In this document: positions 33,832 to 45,553 of the stretch, piece by piece
Numbering within the stretch: the first letter of the stretch is position 1
Layout: every line of letters begins with the position of its first letter
NCBI GenBank assembly: GCA_051294375.1
Contig: JBJCIZ010000028.1
Location: 675,623 to 739,622 of the forward strand
Direction of reading: 5' to 3'
DNA: 64,000 nt
Origin: Paraspadella gotoi
Lineage: Eukaryota > Chaetognatha
Notes under the pieces: generated by a model
The model's database searches: none
Told to the model about the DNA's origin: nothing
What the model saw: the letters and a program-made list of their open reading frames with translations, nothing else
Position numbers and translations under genes: made by a program

Positions 33832-34418
33832 TTATACTAAATAAAATTTAATTGTTGTTTCAACTTCTTCTCCCATCCTCTCCAACTCCTCATCATCCTC
33901 GATCAGCACCCTCCTCAACACCATCACTCCTTCCCTCACCCTAATCTTCTCGGGCTCTCGGGAACGCCGTTCTTCCCCGATGTGATACAGGTGTTTGGGC
34001 TTCCCTCTATCACACGAGGAGTGATCTGTCTCGTAGAGGCTGATGAAAAATATAGAGAAAAAGTTAGTTTGAATTGTAAATTTTAAAAATAAAGTTTTAT
34101 AATCTTACATGGAGATTAGACCTTCTACATATAGTAAAGGTCTTGCGCGTTTGCCCGGTCGGTCTTGTTGACCGGGTGCCCCATGAAGAATGATGCCCTT
34201 AGGAGGCACCATTGAGAACGCGGCATCATGGGGCCGCACGAAAAGGGGAAATTCTTCTCCTCTTCTTCCACCACATAATTCTCCATCCTCTTAAAATCAT
34301 ACATCTCCTCAGAGATGTATGATTTAATTGAGTTTTTCACACTTTCTAGGCAAACCATGTCTGGGACATGGTTTGCCATAGCTTCCTCATGGAGTTTCTT
34401 CCAATCAATGTCACTCAT
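33832..34418 (-). CDS. Two-exon gene W1, family W/X
   Basis: Exon 1 (34109-34418) starts 'MSDIDWKKLHEEAMAN' and contains 'CGPMMPRSQW' and 'LLRASFFMGHP'. One missing base near 34140 is needed to keep 'LLYVEGLIS' in frame with the donor AT|GTAAGA. Exon 2 (33832-34039) starts after 'catcag' and gives 'LYETDHSSCDRGKPKHLYHI' then an E/R-rich tail. The AT|C codon split and the DHS..D.GKP..L..I pattern are identical in gene X of the cassettes, so W1 and X share a last exon type. Predicted length is about 172 residues. It is soluble and charged; function unknown. Confidence 0.55.
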
Positions 34419-34440
34419 CTGTTAATATAAATTTTTACAT

Positions 34441-35120
34441 TCAATCAAATTCATAGAGTTGGAGAATCTCATTACAATGATCAATAAAAAAATTAAGAAA
34501 AACGCTAATGTTGATAAAACTTTTAACTACGAAATTTGAACAAGAATATTCTGGGTCTGGTCCTCCAAGAAACAAGATGTCAAAATCTTTAGCATCGTCT
34601 TTAATCCATAGTGTTGCCATTAGTCCTTTGCATAGTTTACACTCGAATTTTTGGAAGTTGGGAGATCGATTTGGGTTGAAAAGAAAATCCCTCAAGAATT
34701 TTAATCCTACAATGTTTGCCTTTAGATTTTCGACCGTCCACATGAAACTCTTGACAATTTTCATTCGATTGTCTTTTTTAACATATTTGACGTTAATGAC
34801 CGCATCCTTGTTAAAGGAAATGTCTGTATAAGACTTTCAACAAAGAGCAGAAGATTTTCTGCGTTCTTGGTGTTGCTGTTGTTTGCTGGTTGTGACATGA
34901 AGAAGCCTGCTCGGAACAGGCTCCAGTGTGAACGCGGCATCATTGGCGATTTAGAAAACTTAAAGTTTAAATTTTCTTCCTTCACCAGGTAAGATTGGAA
35001 ATCTTCACCTGTGTCAATTATACTTTTTAAGCAAACCATGTCTGGGTCATGGTTGCGACGTCATTTCCTTCTTTTTTTCTCCTCCGCCAACTCCCTCCAA
35101 TCGATATTCGACGTTGCCAT
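34441..35120 (-). CDS. Gene W2, paralogue of W1
   Basis: Starting at ATG 35120 with 'MATSNIDWRELAEE', it continues after a frame change near 35060 with 'PDMVCLKS', 'PMMPRSHWSLFRAGFFM' and 'LLLFVESLIQ', all aligned with W1. After a second change near 34840 a long open segment runs through 'FECKLCKGLMATLW' and 'DFDILFLGGPDPEYSCSN' to TGA at 34441. Unlike W1 it has no X-type last exon but a different C-terminal domain of about 105 residues. The frame changes are probably base errors. No family recognised. Confidence 0.5.
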
Positions 35121-35239
35121 TTTTGTGTTTCTTTTTAAAAATCTAATTTGTTATACACAAGAAAATCCTTTTATACAATAGAAAGAGAAAAAAGAAAAAG
35201 AGAGAAACAGAGAGAGAGAGAGAGAGAGCGCCTTTGTAG

Positions 35240-37095
35240 AGTAGGCCGACAGTCTGGTGTCGTTGCTCTGTTCCAGCGCACGGTGCAGCCGGTTCGACGG
35301 AGCTACAGGCGAGGTTGTCGGGAGTCTCTGCTGATCGCCACATAGACCCGTGGGGATCCGTATACCGGGAGATTATCACACTGTCCGTTCAGAGAGGAAC
35401 TGGTGACGGATGCGGCATCCGAGGGGAACGCCTAGTTGGCGGTTGGATCTCCTTCCACGCGATCTTCCGTCAGATCTGGAGACCTTCGGCACGTAGCGCA
35501 TTCGGTTCAGAGTCGCCGAGATATCGATCTTTTAGCCGGAACGACTCAGAGGAGCGAACTGCAGGATCGACATGGTGCGAGCGACCGGTTTACCTTCTCC
35601 TGGAAGGCGGGAGGGCGAACCGGAACAGGAGGGGTGGAACGCACTCGAGGCCCAGATTTGGATTTTGATCGGGCCATTTGTTACTCTTCCTCCACCACTC
35701 TCCTCCGAGCGTGCCAATCCGGAGCTGGAGGTCCGTCAGGGGATCTGTCCTTCTGATCGTGCCCTTTCTGGCCAGCCAGAAGTGTTCCCGTCGTTGTTTG
35801 CCTGAAATTCTGGAGGCTCTCGAAACGCCTTTCGGTCCCAGCGGAGTGGAGCCGTCATCGACCTCAGCACGGATCTCCGCGCCGCAGGCCGACCGTCTCA
35901 AGCTGGTCGTTTGGGCAAGACTTTTCGCGCGGGCGACGACCTCGACGACCTCAGCGACTCGGCCTTCGAATCATCGCCGAGACAAGCTGGAGAGGCTCGA
36001 CGCGAGACTCGTTACGCTCGAGCTTGGAACTCCTTCTGCTCTTTCCTTCAATGTAAGGAAGGTTTGAAGGACTGATGCGTCTCTGACAGGAATTTCGGAG
36101 AGTACCTAGCCCATCTCGTTGGGTTAGGTTGTCGTACAGCACGGTGAACCCTTACCGCTCAGCGATTTCGGCACCTTGCCTGCACATTGGGGTTCGTACT
36201 CGGTGGGAGGAACACGCCTCGTGTCGACTCTTTTCGCTCAAGGGGACCTTCGAGGGGAGTCCCCCTACTCGCCGGATGTTTCTCCGTGGATGCGGCGTTG
36301 GTTTAGGCGTTTTGGACGTCGCGCCTCTCCCATCCGCCGTCCTCCCGCTCACGGTTCTTTCGGCGCTCTCTCTTCTTTTTCTTTTGGCACTCGCTTCGGC
36401 CAGGAGCGTCGCGAAGATAGTTTCGCTCAAGTGTGGATAAGCCCACTGCTCGTCGGCGCGATCATGGGCGTTTTGTTCGTCCAAGCTTTTCCAAGACAGC
36501 ATCGCGTTGGGAGATGGGCCGTCCTTCAGGGTGGACGCCCTGCCGGTTGTCATCGGTGTGCCCATTGCGGCTCTGAGGGAGCTGGCTCGAGTCCGCGAAT
36601 GTTTAGCGCGCGTCTCGCGTTTTTCCTTTTCTGCGCCCGGGTCTTCGCCGCCCTTTATGCCGTTTTCGGCCTCAACGGTTTGCGGCGAATGCCTAAAGGC
36701 GCTCTTGTTTTGGAGGCGAATGTCGCGCTCCGCCAGGATCTACTCGTGCCATGGCGGTCCTCTGGAGCCTTCGTCCCTGGGCGTCGGGGTCTCGGCGTCA
36801 TTCTCAGGGCCGGAGACTTGGTCCGGAGATCAGACCTTCTTGCGCGGGTTACTGCAGCGGACGTCTCATGGGGCGGCTTTCCGTTTGGGCGTGTCTCGGG
36901 ACTAGTGCGCGTCCCCGGCTCGGCAGCAACTTCGAGCAGAGTGATGGCAGCGTCGGGACTGTGTTGGGCCCTGCAGCCAGCCTCTGGCTGACGCTGAGGC
37001 CGGGAGAGTATTTTTTCGTTTGACTTTTGTTTCTGTTTCACATGTCTGGTCACAGCGCGGTGTCCCTCGCTCTTTTGGGGAGACAAAAGGCTAAT
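35240..37095 (+). mobile_element. DIRS retrotransposon fragment with tyrosine recombinase
   Basis: GC-rich DNA unlike its flanks. Translating across frames gives a reverse transcriptase/RNase H end (near 35740, 'LLIVPF'), then a recombinase: the core-binding 'FGEYLAHLVGLG' and 'SYSTVNPYRSAIS' (36092-36173), the first catalytic Arg region 'LALASARSVAKIVSLKC' (36383-36436), 'ARIYSCHG' (36732-36756) and 'WSGDQTF' (about 36820-36845) next to the expected tyrosine. This R-H-R-Y enzyme joins DIRS circles. The reading shifts frame repeatedly, so it is dead or badly sequenced. About 80 bp of the same sequence flanks both sides (35150 and 37147). Confidence 0.7.
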
Positions 37096-37146
37096 GTGCG
37101 GGGGGGTTTCGGATAAGAAATCATAATTCCATTCAGAATTACAGAT

Positions 37147-38010
37147 TTGTTATACACAAGAAAATCCTTTTATAACAATAGAAAGAGAAAAAAGAAAAAG
37201 AGAGAAACAGAGAGAGAGAGAGAGAGAGAGAATTATAGAAAGAGAAACAGAGAGAGGAGAGAGAATTACAATAGAAAGAGGAAAAGAAAAAGAGAGAAAC
37301 AGAGAGAGAGAGAGAGAATTATAGAAAGAGAAACAGAGAGAGAAAGAGAGAATTAAACATAGAAAGAGAGAAAGAAAAAGAGAGAAACAGAGAGAGAGAG
37401 AGAGAGAATTATAGAAAGAGAGAACANNNNNNNNNNNNNNNNNNNNNNNNNAGAGAGAATTATAGAAAGAGAAACAGAGAGAGAGAGAGAGAATTACAAT
37501 AGAAAGAGAGAAAAGAAAAAGAGAGAAACAGAGAGAGAGAGAGAGAATTATAGAAAGAGAAACAGAGAGAGAAAGAGAGAATTACAATAGAAAGAGAGAA
37601 AGAAAAGAGAGAAACAGAGAGAGAGAGAGAGAGAATTATAGAAAGAGAGAAACAGAGAGAGAGAGAGACAATTATAGAAAGAGAGAAACACAGAGAGAGA
37701 GAATTATAGAAAGAGAGAACAGAGAAAGAGAGAGAGAAAGAAAGAGAGAAACAATTATAGAAAGAGAAAGAGTATTATAGAAAGAGAGAGAAACAGAGAG
37801 AGAGGGAGAGAGAGAGAGACAATTATAGAAAGAGAGAAACAGAGAGAGAGAGATAGAATTACAATAGAAAGAGAGAAAAGAAAAGAGAGAAACAGAGAAA
37901 GAGAGAGAGAATTATAGAAAGAGAGAAACAGAGAGAGAGAGAGAGACAATTATAGAAAGAGAGAAACAGAGAGAGAGAGAGAGAAAGAGAGAGAGAATTA
38001 TAGAAAATCA
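37147..38010. repeat. GA-rich satellite with 'aattatagaaagag' units
   Basis: Alternating GA tracts, 'gagaaacagagag' and 'aattatagaaagagag' form higher-order units of about 45-75 bp. A 25-N gap lies at 37427-37451. The same satellite occurs at 35160-35230 and 44985-45325. The long open frames here are repeat artefacts. Confidence 0.9.
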
Positions 38011-38034
38011 AAATATATAAAATTATTACACATT

Positions 38035-38215
38035 TAAACAATTAATTTACATTTTTAAAACAATTCAAATCAAAAGTTTTAAAAAATCATTAAAATCAAA
38101 AGTTTCTAAAATCATTAAAATCAAAGTTTCTAAAATCATTAGGAATCAAAGTTTCTAAAATCATAAGGAATCAAAAGTTTCTAAAATCATTTAAAACAAA
38201 AGTTCTCGTTTTTGC
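38035..38215. repeat. Tandem 'aatcaaaagtttctaaaatc' repeat
   Basis: Six to seven units of 25-27 bp lie just beyond the stop codon of gene X. An identical array sits at 45,375-45,530 in the next copy. Confidence 0.85.
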
Positions 38216-38229
38216 AGTAACCCTTTTTT

Positions 38230-38697
38230 TTACTTTTTATAATATCTTTTAAACTGTCTAATGATTTCTTCCTTCGTGTCTTTTTCATCCTCGACGTAGA
38301 TGTATCTGTAGCCGCACACTTGCTCGAAGTCGTCCTCATCATCGGAGTTATCGACCTCATCTCCGAGGTCTAACCTCCCGTACACACGACGGCGTTCGAG
38401 AAGAACGCCACCCCGTCCGATTTGTTGAGGATTCCGTTTCTCACGTCCCTCCACGATGTTGTGGAGGTAGTGAGGTTTTCCCTTATCACTCTCCGAGTGA
38501 TCCGATACGTCGAGGCTGGATATGTGAAAACAAAAAAAACATTTATTAAAAAAAAAAAATTGCATTTGTATTTAAAAGTGTACATATAGAAAAGAAACAC
38601 AACTCTCACATGTCATCAATTTTGGCGATTTGGTTTTTAAACTTGCCGAGCAAGAATTTTGTCGTAAGTTCGAAAGAAGGCTGCCCGGTGGAGACAC
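38230..38697 (-). CDS. Gene X, last two exons (copy 1)
   Basis: Exon 38610-38697 ('STGQPSFELTTKFLLGKF') has an acceptor 'tttgtcag' and donor GACAT|GTGAGA. The last exon, 38230-38515, follows 'catatccag' and reads 'LDVSDHSESDKGKP', 'RRRVYGRLDLGDEVDNS' and a K/E-rich end. The phase fits (AT|C). The last exon is homologous to that of W1 at 33.8 kb. The 5' exon(s) are not identified. The acidic/basic tail suggests a soluble protein; function unknown. Confidence 0.5.
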
Positions 38698-38763
38698 CTG
38701 ACAAAAAAAAACATTGATTTCATTTATTTATTTATTTATTCATTTATTTATTCTTTCGTAAGA

Positions 38764-39206
38764 CAACTAATTTTCTTCGGCCCATAGTTTATAGGCGACG
38801 GCAATCGCGAAGAGTCCGGAGATGTTAACGCTGGCGGCGGTGGCGTCGGCGACAGTTCAGAATGTGAAGAGAGATTTTCTCCTTTGCCTCGTTGCGATTT
38901 TTGTTGTTCATTTTCGGGTTTAGATTCCGTTTTATTGATGTTGAGTTGTTCGTGAAAAGTTTTTTAAAAAAAGTTTAGGTGATCTTTTTTTGCAGGCAGT
39001 TGATGACAAATCTCGCAGTGCTTTGAAATTTCCTCTCTGCATATAGCAGCTATTTTGTCTTTTATTGGTTGATATAATCCTGCTTTTTCTGTTTAAAAAT
39101 TTTTATAGATAAGAGCTTTTTTGATTCTTAAATCGGCCGGCGCTTGTTTTTTCCTCTTCGTCGTCTGATATGTCAGAATAATGAGGATTGGTTGAGGCCA
39201 TGATGT
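38764..39206 (-). CDS. R-Y fusion gene (copy 1)
   Basis: The minus-strand start 'MASTNPHYSDISDDEEEK' is that of gene R. About 110 codons later, after 'PENEQQ', the sequence switches to the 3' part of gene Y ('RGKGENLSSHSELSPT', then 'LTSPDSSRLPSPINYG' and 'PKKISCLTKE'). The R part has frame changes in A/T runs. It looks like the product of a deletion between neighbouring R and Y genes that removed Z. Confidence 0.45.
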
Positions 39207-39407
39207 CGCGAATGAGAATGAAAAAGTTTTTTGGCGCGTGCCTCACAAACTTGTGCGCGGTCGTGCAAAATCATTTAGAGCGAAAACATGTTGCGAATCG
39301 GGTCTTCTTACAATTTACATATTTAAGAACGCGCTGGGCGCGCTCTTTCTCTCGTCTGTGCACATACATGGTGCATGCGTGTAAATGCGTGTAACGCTAT
39401 TTATTTA

Positions 39408-39737
39408 TTCTTTTGTAAGACGACTAATTTTCTTCGGCCATAGTTTATAGGCGACGGAGTTCGCGAAGAGTCCGGAAGATGTTACACGCTGGCGGCGGGC
39501 GGTGGGGGCGGCGACAGTTCAGAATGTGGAAGAGAGATTTTCTCCTTGCCTTGTTGCGACGATAAATCCAAGATCGGAGCGGGCGCTGCCTACTAGAAAA
39601 CTCGAACAATGATTAAGGATCAAACGGCATTGTGTGAATAGAGTAGGGTTTTGAAGTTTAAATTAAAGTTGTTATTGATATAACCAGCGGCATTGACGAT
39701 AATAAATTTAAAAGATTTTTCCTAAAAAGTTTTTCAT
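39408..39737 (-). pseudogene. Gene Y (copy 1), broken by indels
   Basis: Collinear with copy 2 from the start at 39737, but extra bases every 20-40 nt destroy the frame. The pattern is like raw long-read errors. Confidence 0.4.
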
Positions 39738-40267
39738 TCTTTTTTTTTTTTTTTGTATTAATATTACAGATTAGTTTCATAGCTAATCAGCAGAGTTATT
39801 TTTAAGCTTGGCGATTCCTGTTTTCTATTCACGGCGGGGGATGTTGGGGGTAAGTCATAAATAGGTTGAATAACATCCATATCAATATGTCTAGTTTTTT
39901 TTATTCGTCTTCTGCTTCTTCTTCAATAGAAATATCCATAATAATGGAGGGAGAGGCGGGGTTTCATTTCAGCGTCTTGCTTTTCTACAGAGATGAGAGA
40001 GCGGCGAGTTAATTGGCATATTGTGGCCCATAAAAACATCAACTTTCAATGGTTGTGTAAGATTTCATAATGGTTGTGAGAAATTTCTTGTTTGGCCGCT
40101 TTGTCTTCGTTGATTTCATTTACAGATGCAAAAATAAATGAGAGATTTAGGAATTTCAGGTAAATTGTTTATTGCCTCTATTCCATTTTTATTTAAAACA
40201 AGTTATAACATTGACAGTCGAGCGTCATCCAGCTTGTTGACAAAACCCATTTACTCGGCCATTATTA

Positions 40268-40845
40268 TTAAAAAAAGTCTTCCACGTAATCTTCCAGGAA
40301 TCACGCTCAGTGCTAGTTAAATCGTTATCGATTGAGTTGCTAAAAGCGGATTTCATGATAAAGGGGATTTGAGGTGTTAGAGTAGGGGTTGTGGAGAAAT
40401 AGAAGACAGATGATTGAATCCGAAGTGGTTGTTTGAATCCAGGAAGAAAATCAGCTCTCTCGACACTCGCGGGAGCAGATAGATTCGATCCGCGTCGTAA
40501 CTATAACGTGTGATGGTCCAAACAATTTTTGTTGTTGTTCATTTCGGGTTAGATTCCGTTTATTGATGTTGAGTTGTTCGTGAAAAGTTTTTAAAACAAG
40601 TTTAGGGTGGATCTTTTTTGCAGGCAGTTGATGACAAATCTCGCAGTGCTTTGAAATTTCCTCTCTGCATATAGCAGCTTTTTGTCTTTTTTGGTTGAGA
40701 TAACTCTCTGCTTTTTTCTGTTTAAAAATTTTTTATAGATAAATCGTCACAAGAAGCTTTTTTTGGATTCTTCCAAATCGGCCGAGCGTTGTTTTTTCGC
40801 TCATTTGTTGTCTGATATGTAGAATAATGGGATTGGTTGAGGCAT
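40268..40845 (-). pseudogene. Gene R (copy 1), indel-broken
   Basis: Collinear with copy 3; the most heavily disrupted of the three, with insertions of one to three bases throughout. Confidence 0.4.
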
Positions 40846-41403
40846 TGATGTCGCGAATGAGAATGAAAAGTTTTTTGGCGCGTGCCTCAGCAAACTTTGC
40901 GGCAGTCGTGCAAAAATCATTAGAGCGTAAACAGGTTGCGCAAATCGGGGTTTCTTCTTAATTTACATATTTCAGACGCGTCGCGCGCTCTTTCTCTCTC
41001 TATGTGCACATGTGCATGACGTGTAAATGCATGCTAAATAAAGTATTATATATGATAATAATATATATATTCGTTTCGTTTTGCTGATATCTTTGATCCT
41101 ATGTTTATAAATTCAAATAAAACAAGCCCATTTACCCGACAACTTTTCATTGTCGTCACCTATCTCTTAGCACTTAGTTTTTGTCCGCTTTATTCACCCT
41201 TAAAATGATAATAGTTCACAGTGCAAAAGTTTTCCTCGGTTAAACTGGATAAGTGTTTTTCATTGTTTCAACTAATTCTGTCGTTTCACTTCTCCATTTC
41301 AAAAATCTATGGCTTTCCTATTTTTTTCTGTAAAATTAACTCTAAATTAATTAAAACTAACCATATAAAAAGTAATCGCCTCGCCGATGCGCCTCACTGA
41401 TGC

Positions 41404-41840
41404 TCAAGGCTGGGATCTACAATGGCACTGTCGTCCATGATCCGTTTTTTGATGTCCAGTCGCCTCTTGCGCAGACAAAGCGATCTCATTTTTTAATATA
41501 AAGAGAAAATTAAAACAGAGTCTAACGCTTTCCCTGGACCGACTCGTCGAGGAATCAGTCAACCATGCACGCGCCTGTGGATCTTGAATCGGACAGCCCA
41601 TGATCCGCAATCTTTTTTGAACAACCCTTCATGTTGATTTGCGTTTCTACTCTTATGGACCCCCTGCACGCGTCGTATCTTATCCTCACACGCGTAGTAC
41701 AACATCCCCTTTTCTACTTTCTCATTTATCTTCTTTTCTCGTACAATTTTAAAGTTCGATGGTTTTAAAGTTTTAAAGTCTGTTGGTTTTTGATATTTCT
41801 TTATCGATAAGAACTGTAAAAACATAGTCATTTTCCACAA
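41404..41840 (-). pseudogene. Gene V (copy 1), indel-broken
   Basis: The 5' part ('DFKTLKPSNFKIVREKK') is readable; later codons are out of frame relative to copy 3. Confidence 0.4.
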
Positions 41841-42648
41841 TATTTAATACTAAAGTATTAACATTTTACAATGTTAATTTGAATCAAAGGACATTATCGA
41901 TTACCTAGCATTAACATACTTCAGTGTCTCTGATCCGAAAAAGAACAATTGGCGACAAAAAAAGTGGCACAAAATGAAAATCGGATCGGCGACACGGGTG
42001 GATCGCGGTCCTTCGGTAAATTTGACCATTCAGAGTTCGAGTCAAATTAAGCATCTCCAATTTGCTAACGCGTTTTTGGTCACCAAAAAATCGGATCGAG
42101 TGCTCGTCTTGACAAAAAAATAGACCAATGAAAAACGACGAAACATTTTCATTGGTCTACGCCCCTATATAAGGGCAAATAAAAAATAAAAAAATTCAAA
42201 ATATAAGATGAAAGAAAAAATATTAAAAATGATAATTAATATTTAAAATCATCAAATAACGTTCTCATATCTCAATATTATCATTAACACAGAAAACGAG
42301 AAAATGAGTTATAAAATTTCACAATGATTAATCTCCAAAGCGAGAACGAAATCAATCAACAGAAAGTCTCGGCGAAAACGCACACAAAGTCAGGGGTCTA
42401 TATCTCGCTTTCCCCAGTTTCGTCATTGTTCCATACAAGACGGTGTTGTCGTCTTTATTACTAGCTCCTGTAATAACTGACGAATCTAATTTAGCCTAAT
42501 ATATTAAAAGAGGATTGAGTATTCATTAATGATTATATTAAGTAACATGAAACAAACGAAAATAAAAACGGGAGAGAATTACAAATTGTTACTCGCCAAA
42601 ATCACGACTAAAGAATTACAAGCGATCGAGAACTAAAAAGCGTTTTGT

Positions 42649-43395
42649 TTACAATTCAGCGAAGGCCAATACTTTTGTAAATAAAGAAACGAAGCCGAAA
42701 CGAAAACAACTCTTTGATATTCTGACAGTGTCTGATCGGAGGGCCGAACAAATGATTAACCCACTCCATCGCCGCGTTATGTGCGTGCCAAAACCGGAGT
42801 TCTAACGGGGTAGCACCCATGAGAAAAACATCTCGGTCGCACGTAGAGCAAGGAGGACATCAGATCTCCTACGGAGGAACATGCATCCTCTCCACCATGA
42901 TGCGTGAGAAGTAATCCACATCCAGTAAGAAATCTGGGTGAGGGTCGTATGAATGTACTTCGCGAATGTTTTGGGTACATCTGACCGTCGGAATGAACTC
43001 CATCCAGAATCCCAGGATGTCACCCTAACTCTGAGACGGCCCACTGCCATGTCGTCCCAGGAACGGCCAAGCCCAGTGCGAAAGCGTTGCCATCTCTGAG
43101 CAACGCCCATTGTCCAGCAAAACAACGCCGAGAGCTTCGCTCGGCCATGACGAGAAGTATCTCTTCGCCGTGTCGTCGCAGAGACGTAAGTCATACATTC
43201 GTTCCCAGTAATACCCAGGAGTAATCTGCATCCTGGTAATGTTAATGGCCGACTCTGTGGTCAGCATCGAGTCCATAAGCCTCGGGATGGGATACCCATG
43301 GCACCGAACATGAGTCGGTCTGCCATTGAAACGGGTCAGGATGAACTGGGCGTTAGACTTCCCTCGACGCCATAGAACGACTCTATCGAATTCAT
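42649..43395 (-). pseudogene. Gene U (copy 1), indel-broken
   Basis: Nearly identical to copy 3 over the first 80 codons; frame changes near 43,080 and 42,975 break the remainder. Confidence 0.5.
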
Positions 43396-45553
43396 AGAGC
43401 CGGTGTATTGAAACGGAAGCGCAATTCGTAAAATATCCGTAAGCGAAACTAAAAAAAAATAATTCGAGATTAGGCAGAGGTCACTCCGCAAACAAAACCA
43501 AAACTCAAAGAAAAACGAAAAAAATGTAAACGTAAAACGAAATGATATTTCCAAAAACGCAGCGATCGCTGGCAAGAAGAACGCAAAAATTCAAAAATCT
43601 CCAATGATACAAAAATTCCAGAAAATATACCATCTCGGAGGGATGGATGACCGCATCCATCAAATGCAACGAGACAGTCCGTTTTTCATTGGAGGCCTTC
43701 GGACCCTCCGGAAATGTGTAAAAAAATTAAAAATTTATCGAAAGGTCATTATTTATTTAAAAAATGTATTTCTGCCCCTACATTCGACAAACGTCATATA
43801 TAGCGACAAAGAGAAAATTCTATAGCGCATTCTCGTCGATATGCAGGGGAAACCAGGTTTATCCTCTAACCTAATTTATAAATATCATACGGATTAACGT
43901 CTACGTCGACGTCGCTTCACGTGAAACGAAGGGTCGAGTTTAACATCTACACGCGCAGATGTGAGACTACCCGGGGAATACCCACTTAAATACTTATAAT
44001 TATCACTTACATATACATACAAATATCACTCACCCAACCCCACTTAAGCAGCGGTAGCGCACAGAAACTGGGGACCGAACAAATCGATGCCACCATGTCA
44101 CTATACTCTAGCTACGAGATAGTTTTCTGACGAATTCTCTTGGCCTATATTAAAACACAGGGGTTTTTTAATATCTATTGTAATATATAGTTCAACAGAT
44201 ACAAAATAATATTTAAAGGGAAACGTTTCCTTCGGAGCCACGGCTAAACTACCCAGTTTACAGGACAGAATCGGCGAAGTACAATATGTTTACAAATAAT
44301 CACTTTTACATTTACAATTGGCTGAAAGGTAAAGAAAGGAAAAATACAGAACCGACATTTGATTCGGTTGCACCTCGATATTCTGACAGAATCACAAACG
44401 GAGAATTTGTCGAGCCAATCGGGTTGCGAGGCAGCGAACCTCCCTGGACTCGATCGTCGACACCGTCTGCGCCAACCAACGCGATAGGAGAGAATTTCTG
44501 ACAACCAGCTGGTTGCGAACGCCAATTTTTGCGCCACTCGATCATCTCATTTTCCCGGCCAACTGAAATGGGCGAGAATTTTGAAAAACCAATGAGCATT
44601 TACCTACCCCCCCGGCTGCCGTCGATGCCTTTGTCGACTGTGCCGACGTATCACGAGAAGTGAAAATTTTGAAAACCAATTGGAAGGCAGGATGCCTCGC
44701 CTTTTAATCGGTAAATCTAAGAATTTGGAAATTCTCAGAAAAGCTTAGCGTCAGTATAAAAGGTCGTTATAGACAAATTTTCCTTTTTTTTTTAAATGGG
44801 AGAGAGAGTGACAAACTTGTCACGTGACTCGCTCCGCGGTCAATTGAATCCGAGTCCACCAAACTTTCTATAGTCGAATATAACTGCGTTAAAAGCATCA
44901 CCGGAGAGAGAGGGAATGATGATGATTAACCCCCCTATCCCTTTCACCTTGGCTATTCCCGGGGCCTCCTTCTCTCTCTGAGAGAGAGAGAGACAATTAT
45001 AGAAAGAGAGAAACACAGAGAGAGAGAATTATAGAAAGAGAGAAACAGAGAAAGAGAGAGAGAAAGAAAGAGAGAAACAATTATAGAAAGAGAAAGAGTA
45101 TTATAGAAAGAGAGAGAAACAGAGAGAGAGGGAGAGAGAGAGAGACAATTATAGAAAGAGAGAAACAGAGAGAGAGAGATAGAATTACAATAGAAAGAGA
45201 GAAAAGAAAAAGAGAGAAACAGAGAGAGAGAATTATAGAAAGAGAGAAACAGAGAGAGAGAGAGAGACAATTATAGAAAGAGAGAAACAGAGAGAGAGAG
45301 AGAGAAAGAGAGAGAGAATTATAGAAAATCAAAATATATAAAATTATTACACAATTTAAACAATTAATTTACATTTTTAAAACAATTCAAATCAAAAGTT
45401 TTAAAAAATCATTAAAATCAAAAGTTTCTAAAATCATTAAAATCAAAAGTTTCTAAAATCATTAGGAATCAAAAGTTTCTAAAATCATAAGGAATCAAAA
45501 GTTTCTAAAATCATTTAAAACAAAAGTTCTCGTTTTTGCAGTAACCCTTTTTT

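Larger units (their letters stand above)
37680..44978. repeat. Cassette copy 1 (genes X, R-Y, Y, Z, R, V, U, T)
   Basis: This block is repeated from about 44,990 (copy 2, offset about 7.25-7.3 kb) and in part from 57,395 (copy 3). All genes are on the minus strand. Differences from the other copies are mostly one- to three-base insertions, especially at 39,400-42,000, which break frames that are intact in copy 3. The block joins directly to the GA satellite of copy 2 at about 44,980, without the S gene. Confidence 0.85.

Noticed and set aside
36176-36991. 271-codon ORF taken as a single intact protein
   Set aside because: Recombinase motifs fall in three different frames; this ORF contains only some of them, so it is not the native protein.
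37147-38041. Leucine/serine-rich ORFs in GA satellites (also 17.2-17.8 and 45.0-45.3 kb)
   Set aside because: They are translations of GA repeats, with no conserved non-repeat sequence.
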